From NCBI GenBank assembly GCA_910587075.1, contig CAJUKE010000015.1, positions 1-64,000 of the forward strand: a stretch of 64,000 bases of DNA, in the 5' to 3' direction. Each line of letters starts with the position of its first letter. Positions within the stretch are counted from its first letter, which is position 1. Made by a program: the position numbers and the translations under genes. Shown piece by piece: positions 61,217-64,000 of the stretch. Source of the DNA: an uncultured Muribaculaceae bacterium. GTDB taxonomy: Bacteria > Bacteroidota > Bacteroidia > Bacteroidales > Muribaculaceae. The notes beneath the pieces are model-generated. The model made no database searches. It was not told the DNA's origin and saw nothing but the letters and a program-made list of their open reading frames with translations.

Positions 61217-62632
61217 CTACTCCGTGATGGGGATGGTGGGGTTTATGAGGTACAGCCGGCGCGTGGCGCGGGTCACGGCGGTGTAGAGCCAGCGGTGGAG
61301 GTCGAGGGTGCGGTAGGCGTCGGCGGGGATGTAGCCCATGTCGATGAACACCGAGTCCCACTGGCCACCCTGGGCCTTATGGCAGGTGACGGCGTAGGCA
61401 TACTTCACCTGCAAAGCGTTGTAGTACGGGTCCTTGCGCAGCGTGTCGCGCTGCGCGGCGGCCGAAGCGTCCAACCTGCCATCGTCGGCCAGCGCCCGGG
61501 TGGCGATGGTCTGGAGCTTCTCGCAGCCGAGCGCCGCCTGGTCGGAAGTCAGGCAGTCGAGCGACAACTTGGCGTCGATCGTGAACCCCTTTTCGGGGAG
61601 GTTCAGCTCCACGTTGGCGAAGAGGCACCCGTCGCGCTCCTCGGTACCGTAGATTTTCTCGACCACGGCCACCTCGCCATTGGCGATAAAGTCAATCTGC
61701 GCGTGGCCGCGGGTCCAGTAATAGTTGTTTTTGGCGATCATGAGGCGCTCGCCCGGGGCGAGCATCTCCTCGTGCTCGTAGATTATGCCTCGTATGGCGA
61801 GGTTGAAGTCGACCGCCCGGCGGTTCGAGCGGGTCACAAGCAGCACCTGGTCGGCCCCGACCTCGCGGAGAGCGTCCTCAAGCACCTCCTGGAGCGATTC
61901 CGGCTCGACCACCGCGACGTCGCCGAACCCCCGGGTACGCAGTGACGGCACCGGGATCGGCACCTCCAGCATGGAGCGGCGCAGGGCGGTCGCGTTGTAC
62001 AGGATGCCCGAGCGGGCCTTCTGGCGCACGGTGCGCGTCATCGTGGCGCGGGTAACGCTGATGCCCAACCGCTTGTAAGCCTCGGAGGTCATCGCGGGCG
62101 ACTCCTCGAACCCCACCGGGGGGAGCTGGGCGGTGTCGCCCACGAGAATCAGGCGGCAGTTGATGCCCGAGAACACATACATCAGCAGGTCCTGGAGCAG
62201 GCTGGAGCGCCCGGGGCCCTCGTCGTCACCGATCATCGAGGCCTCGTCGACGATGAACACCGTGTTGCGGTGCGGGTTGTGCTTGACCGAGGCGTGAACG
62301 CGCCCGTCGGGAGAAACGGCGGGCGCGTTGTAGATGTATCGGTGTATCGTGAACGCGGGCTGGCCGGTGAATGACGACAGCACTTTGGCGGCGCGGCCGG
62401 TGGAGGCCAGCAGCACGGTGGGCATGGCCACGGCGCGGAGCGAGCGCACCAGGGCACCCATCACCGAGGTCTTGCCGGTGCCGGCGTAGCCGTTGAGGAT
62501 AAACACCCGGTCCTGCCCGGCGGTGTAGGCCGAGCAGTAGCGCGAGAGAGCAGCCACCAGCTTGATTTGCTGGTCGGTAGGCTCAAACGGCAGATTACCG
62601 AGCATCAGCTCGCCGAATCCCTGCAGGTCCAT
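61217..62632 (-). CDS. RecD-like ATP-dependent DNA helicase
   Basis: 471 residues, superfamily 1B. Walker A GYAGTGKTS (48-56), Walker B FIVDEASMIGD, LLVGDTAQLPPVG-like (LILVGDTAQLPPVGFEE), and the C-terminal UvrD_C_2 motif AVTCHKAQGGQWDSVFID with YTAVTRATRRLYL. It lacks the long N-terminal region of RecD2, as is usual for this Bacteroidetes group (AAA_30/exodeoxyribonuclease V-like). Probably acts in repair or recombination. Starts 19 bp after the cysS stop. Confidence 0.9.
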   Translation of the reverse strand: MDLQGFGELMLGNLPFEPTDQQIKLVAALSRYCSAYTAGQDRVFILNGYAGTGKTSVMGALVRSLRAVAMPTVLLASTGRAAKVLSSFTGQPAFTIHRYIYNAPAVSPDGRVHASVKHNPHRNTVFIVDEASMIGDDEGPGRSSLLQDLLMYVFSGINCRLILVGDTAQLPPVGFEESPAMTSEAYKRLGISVTRATMTRTVRQKARSGILYNATALRRSMLEVPIPVPSLRTRGFGDVAVVEPESLQEVLEDALREVGADQVLLVTRSNRRAVDFNLAIRGIIYEHEEMLAPGERLMIAKNNYYWTRGHAQIDFIANGEVAVVEKIYGTEERDGCLFANVELNLPEKGFTIDAKLSLDCLTSDQAALGCEKLQTIATRALADDGRLDASAAAQRDTLRKDPYYNALQVKYAYAVTCHKAQGGQWDSVFIDMGYIPADAYRTLDLHRWLYTAVTRATRRLYLINPTIPITE

Positions 62633-62651
62633 AGCCCGGAGACGCCTCGGT

Positions 62652-64000
62652 TCACTTGTTGAGCGACCACTCGAACGAGCCGTCGCGCGTATCCTTCACG
62701 GCGAAGCCTATCGCGGCCAGGCGGTCGCGGATCAGGTCGGAGGTGGCCCAGTCCTTGGCGGCCTTGGCCTGCGCGCGCACTTCGAGCAGCAGGTTCACGG
62801 CCTCCTGATAAGGTGCCAGCGCGCCCTCGCCACCCTCGGCCCCGTCGGCGGGGAGCATTCCGAGAATCTCGAAAAGGAAGGTGTCGAAGAGCTCCCTGAG
62901 GGCGTCAATGTCGGCCTGGGTGGCGCGCATATGGCCGTCGCGGGCCTTGTTGATGAGCGACAGCGCCTCGAACAGGTGGGCGATGACCACCGGGGTGTTG
63001 AAGTCGTCGTTCATCGCGTCGTAGCACGCCTGGCGTATCTTGGCGATCTCACCGTCCATATCGCTCTCGGCGGCGGCCTTGAGGTCGGCAAGGCGCTTCC
63101 ACCCCTCCATCATGCGGGCGTAGGCCTTCTCGGAAGCCTGGAGGGCCTCGTTGGAGAAGTCAACCGTCGAGCGGTAGTGGGCCTGCAGAAGGAAGAAGCG
63201 GATCGTCATCGGCGAGTAGGGCTGCTGGAGCAGCTCGTGGTTGCCGGTGAAGAACTCGTTGAGCGTGATGAAGTTGCCCATCGACTTGCTCATCTTCTCG
63301 CCGTTGATGGTCAGCATATTGTTGTGCATCCAGTAGCGCACGCTGTCGTGTCCGTTATGGGCCACGCTCTGCGCGATCTCGCACTCGTGGTGGGGGAACT
63401 TGAGGTCCATGCCGCCGCCGTGGATGTCGAACTGCTCGCCCAGGTACTTCTCGCTCATCACGGAGCATTCGAGGTGCCACCCGGGGAAGCCATCGCTCCA
63501 GGGTGAGGGCCAGCGCATTATATGCTCGGGAGCCGCCTTCTTCCAAAGGGCGAAGTCGGCCGCCTCGCGTTTCTCCTGCTGGCCGTCGAGGGCGCGGGTC
63601 TCGGAGAGGAGCTCGTCGATGTTGCGCCCCGAGAGCTTGCCGTAGTGGTGGTCGGCGTTATACTTGCGCACGTCGAAGTACACCGATCCGTCGCTGACGT
63701 AGGCGTAGCCCGCGTCGAGAATGGCCTGAATATACTGCTGCTGCTCGATGATGTGGCCCGAGGCGTGGGGCTCGATCGAGGGGGGGAGCACGTTGAGGCG
63801 CTCCATGTCGTGGTGGTAGCTGTTGAGGTAGTGCTGCACCACCTCCATAGGCTCCAGACGCTCCAGGCGCGCCTTCTTGGCGATTTTGTCCTCCCCTTCG
63901 TCGGCGTCATGCTCCAGGTGGCCCACATCGGTGATATTGCGCACATAGCGCACCTTCAGCCCTAAGTGGGTGAGGTAGCGGAACACTACGTCGAAGGTGA
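62652..64000 (-). CDS. cysS: Cysteinyl-tRNA synthetase (5' end beyond window)
   Basis: The visible 449 or so residues lack the N-terminus with the HIGH motif, which lies outside the window; the frame continues unbroken to base 64000. The class I core is clear: YVRNITDVGHL, the zinc site in GWHLECSVMS and FPHHECEIAQS, and the KMSKS loop (INGEKMSKSMGN), followed by the DALR-type anticodon domain and a short C-terminal tail. It charges tRNA-Cys. Confidence 0.95.
   Translation of the reverse strand, partial: TFDVVFRYLTHLGLKVRYVRNITDVGHLEHDADEGEDKIAKKARLERLEPMEVVQHYLNSYHHDMERLNVLPPSIEPHASGHIIEQQQYIQAILDAGYAYVSDGSVYFDVRKYNADHHYGKLSGRNIDELLSETRALDGQQEKREAADFALWKKAAPEHIMRWPSPWSDGFPGWHLECSVMSEKYLGEQFDIHGGGMDLKFPHHECEIAQSVAHNGHDSVRYWMHNNMLTINGEKMSKSMGNFITLNEFFTGNHELLQQPYSPMTIRFFLLQAHYRSTVDFSNEALQASEKAYARMMEGWKRLADLKAAAESDMDGEIAKIRQACYDAMNDDFNTPVVIAHLFEALSLINKARDGHMRATQADIDALRELFDTFLFEILGMLPADGAEGGEGALAPYQEAVNLLLEVRAQAKAAKDWATSDLIRDRLAAIGFAVKDTRDGSFEWSLNK

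Overview
The window is about 64 kb of GC-rich DNA from a gut-type member of the Bacteroidales. The evidence is a SusC/SusD/SusE/SusF-like outer-membrane set, an OmpA-family porin, TonB-type receptors, a BspA-like leucine-rich-repeat protein, lipoproteins with Bacteroidetes-style lipoboxes, and promoters of the Bacteroidetes sigma-factor type (TTTG, about 19-21 bp, then TAnnTTTG or TAnnTTCG). High GC with this gene content would suit Muribaculaceae or a relative, but that placement is inference. No rRNA, tRNA, CRISPR array or insertion sequence was recognised.

Layout. 126-7624 (minus): a complete glycine cleavage operon gcvT-gcvH-gcvPA-gcvPB-lpd, followed by a GH110-like alpha-1,3-galactosidase whose start codon is not visible; short direct repeats sit at several gene borders. 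7817-13386: ClC antiporter, HAD phosphatase, acyl-CoA synthetase, LRR surface protein. 13505-19805: beta-helix lipoprotein, a PsiD-like pyruvoyl decarboxylase with a GadC-like antiporter, and a convergent AspT/YidE-type transporter. 19951-24835 (minus): a five-gene surface-glycan modification operon (class V aminotransferase, cytidylyltransferase fused to a Gfo/Idh/MocA domain, two LicD proteins, a WaaP/KdkA-like kinase). 25007-28851: OmpA, hflX, dgt.

28987-36722 is a SusC-SusD-SusE-SusF-like unit without enzymes or a regulator, preceded by a long leader holding twin perfect palindromes. 37029-39485 holds three tandem FKBP prolyl isomerases, then glgB, a TIGR02757 protein, a DUF4143 ATPase with direct repeats in front, asd, a KefB-like antiporter and a DUF1846 protein. 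49112-51893 is a less GC-rich stretch: an inverted-repeat-rich intergenic region, an unknown lipoprotein with a bacteriocin-like tail, and two unknown membrane proteins. 51960-57057 (minus) carries DUF4834, pssA and psd (phosphatidylethanolamine synthesis), a YoeB-type toxin-antitoxin pair and a TonB-type outer-membrane protein. 57336-61043 has nadB, DUF4294 and pgi; 61217 to the end has a RecD-like helicase and cysS, cut by the window edge.

The most interesting points are: a structured intergenic element present twice with compensating stem changes (9914-10021 and 47464-47591); the decarboxylase/antiporter pair; the CDP-precursor/LicD operon with its unusual fusion; the possible lipoprotein-bacteriocin locus; and the palindromic SusC leader.
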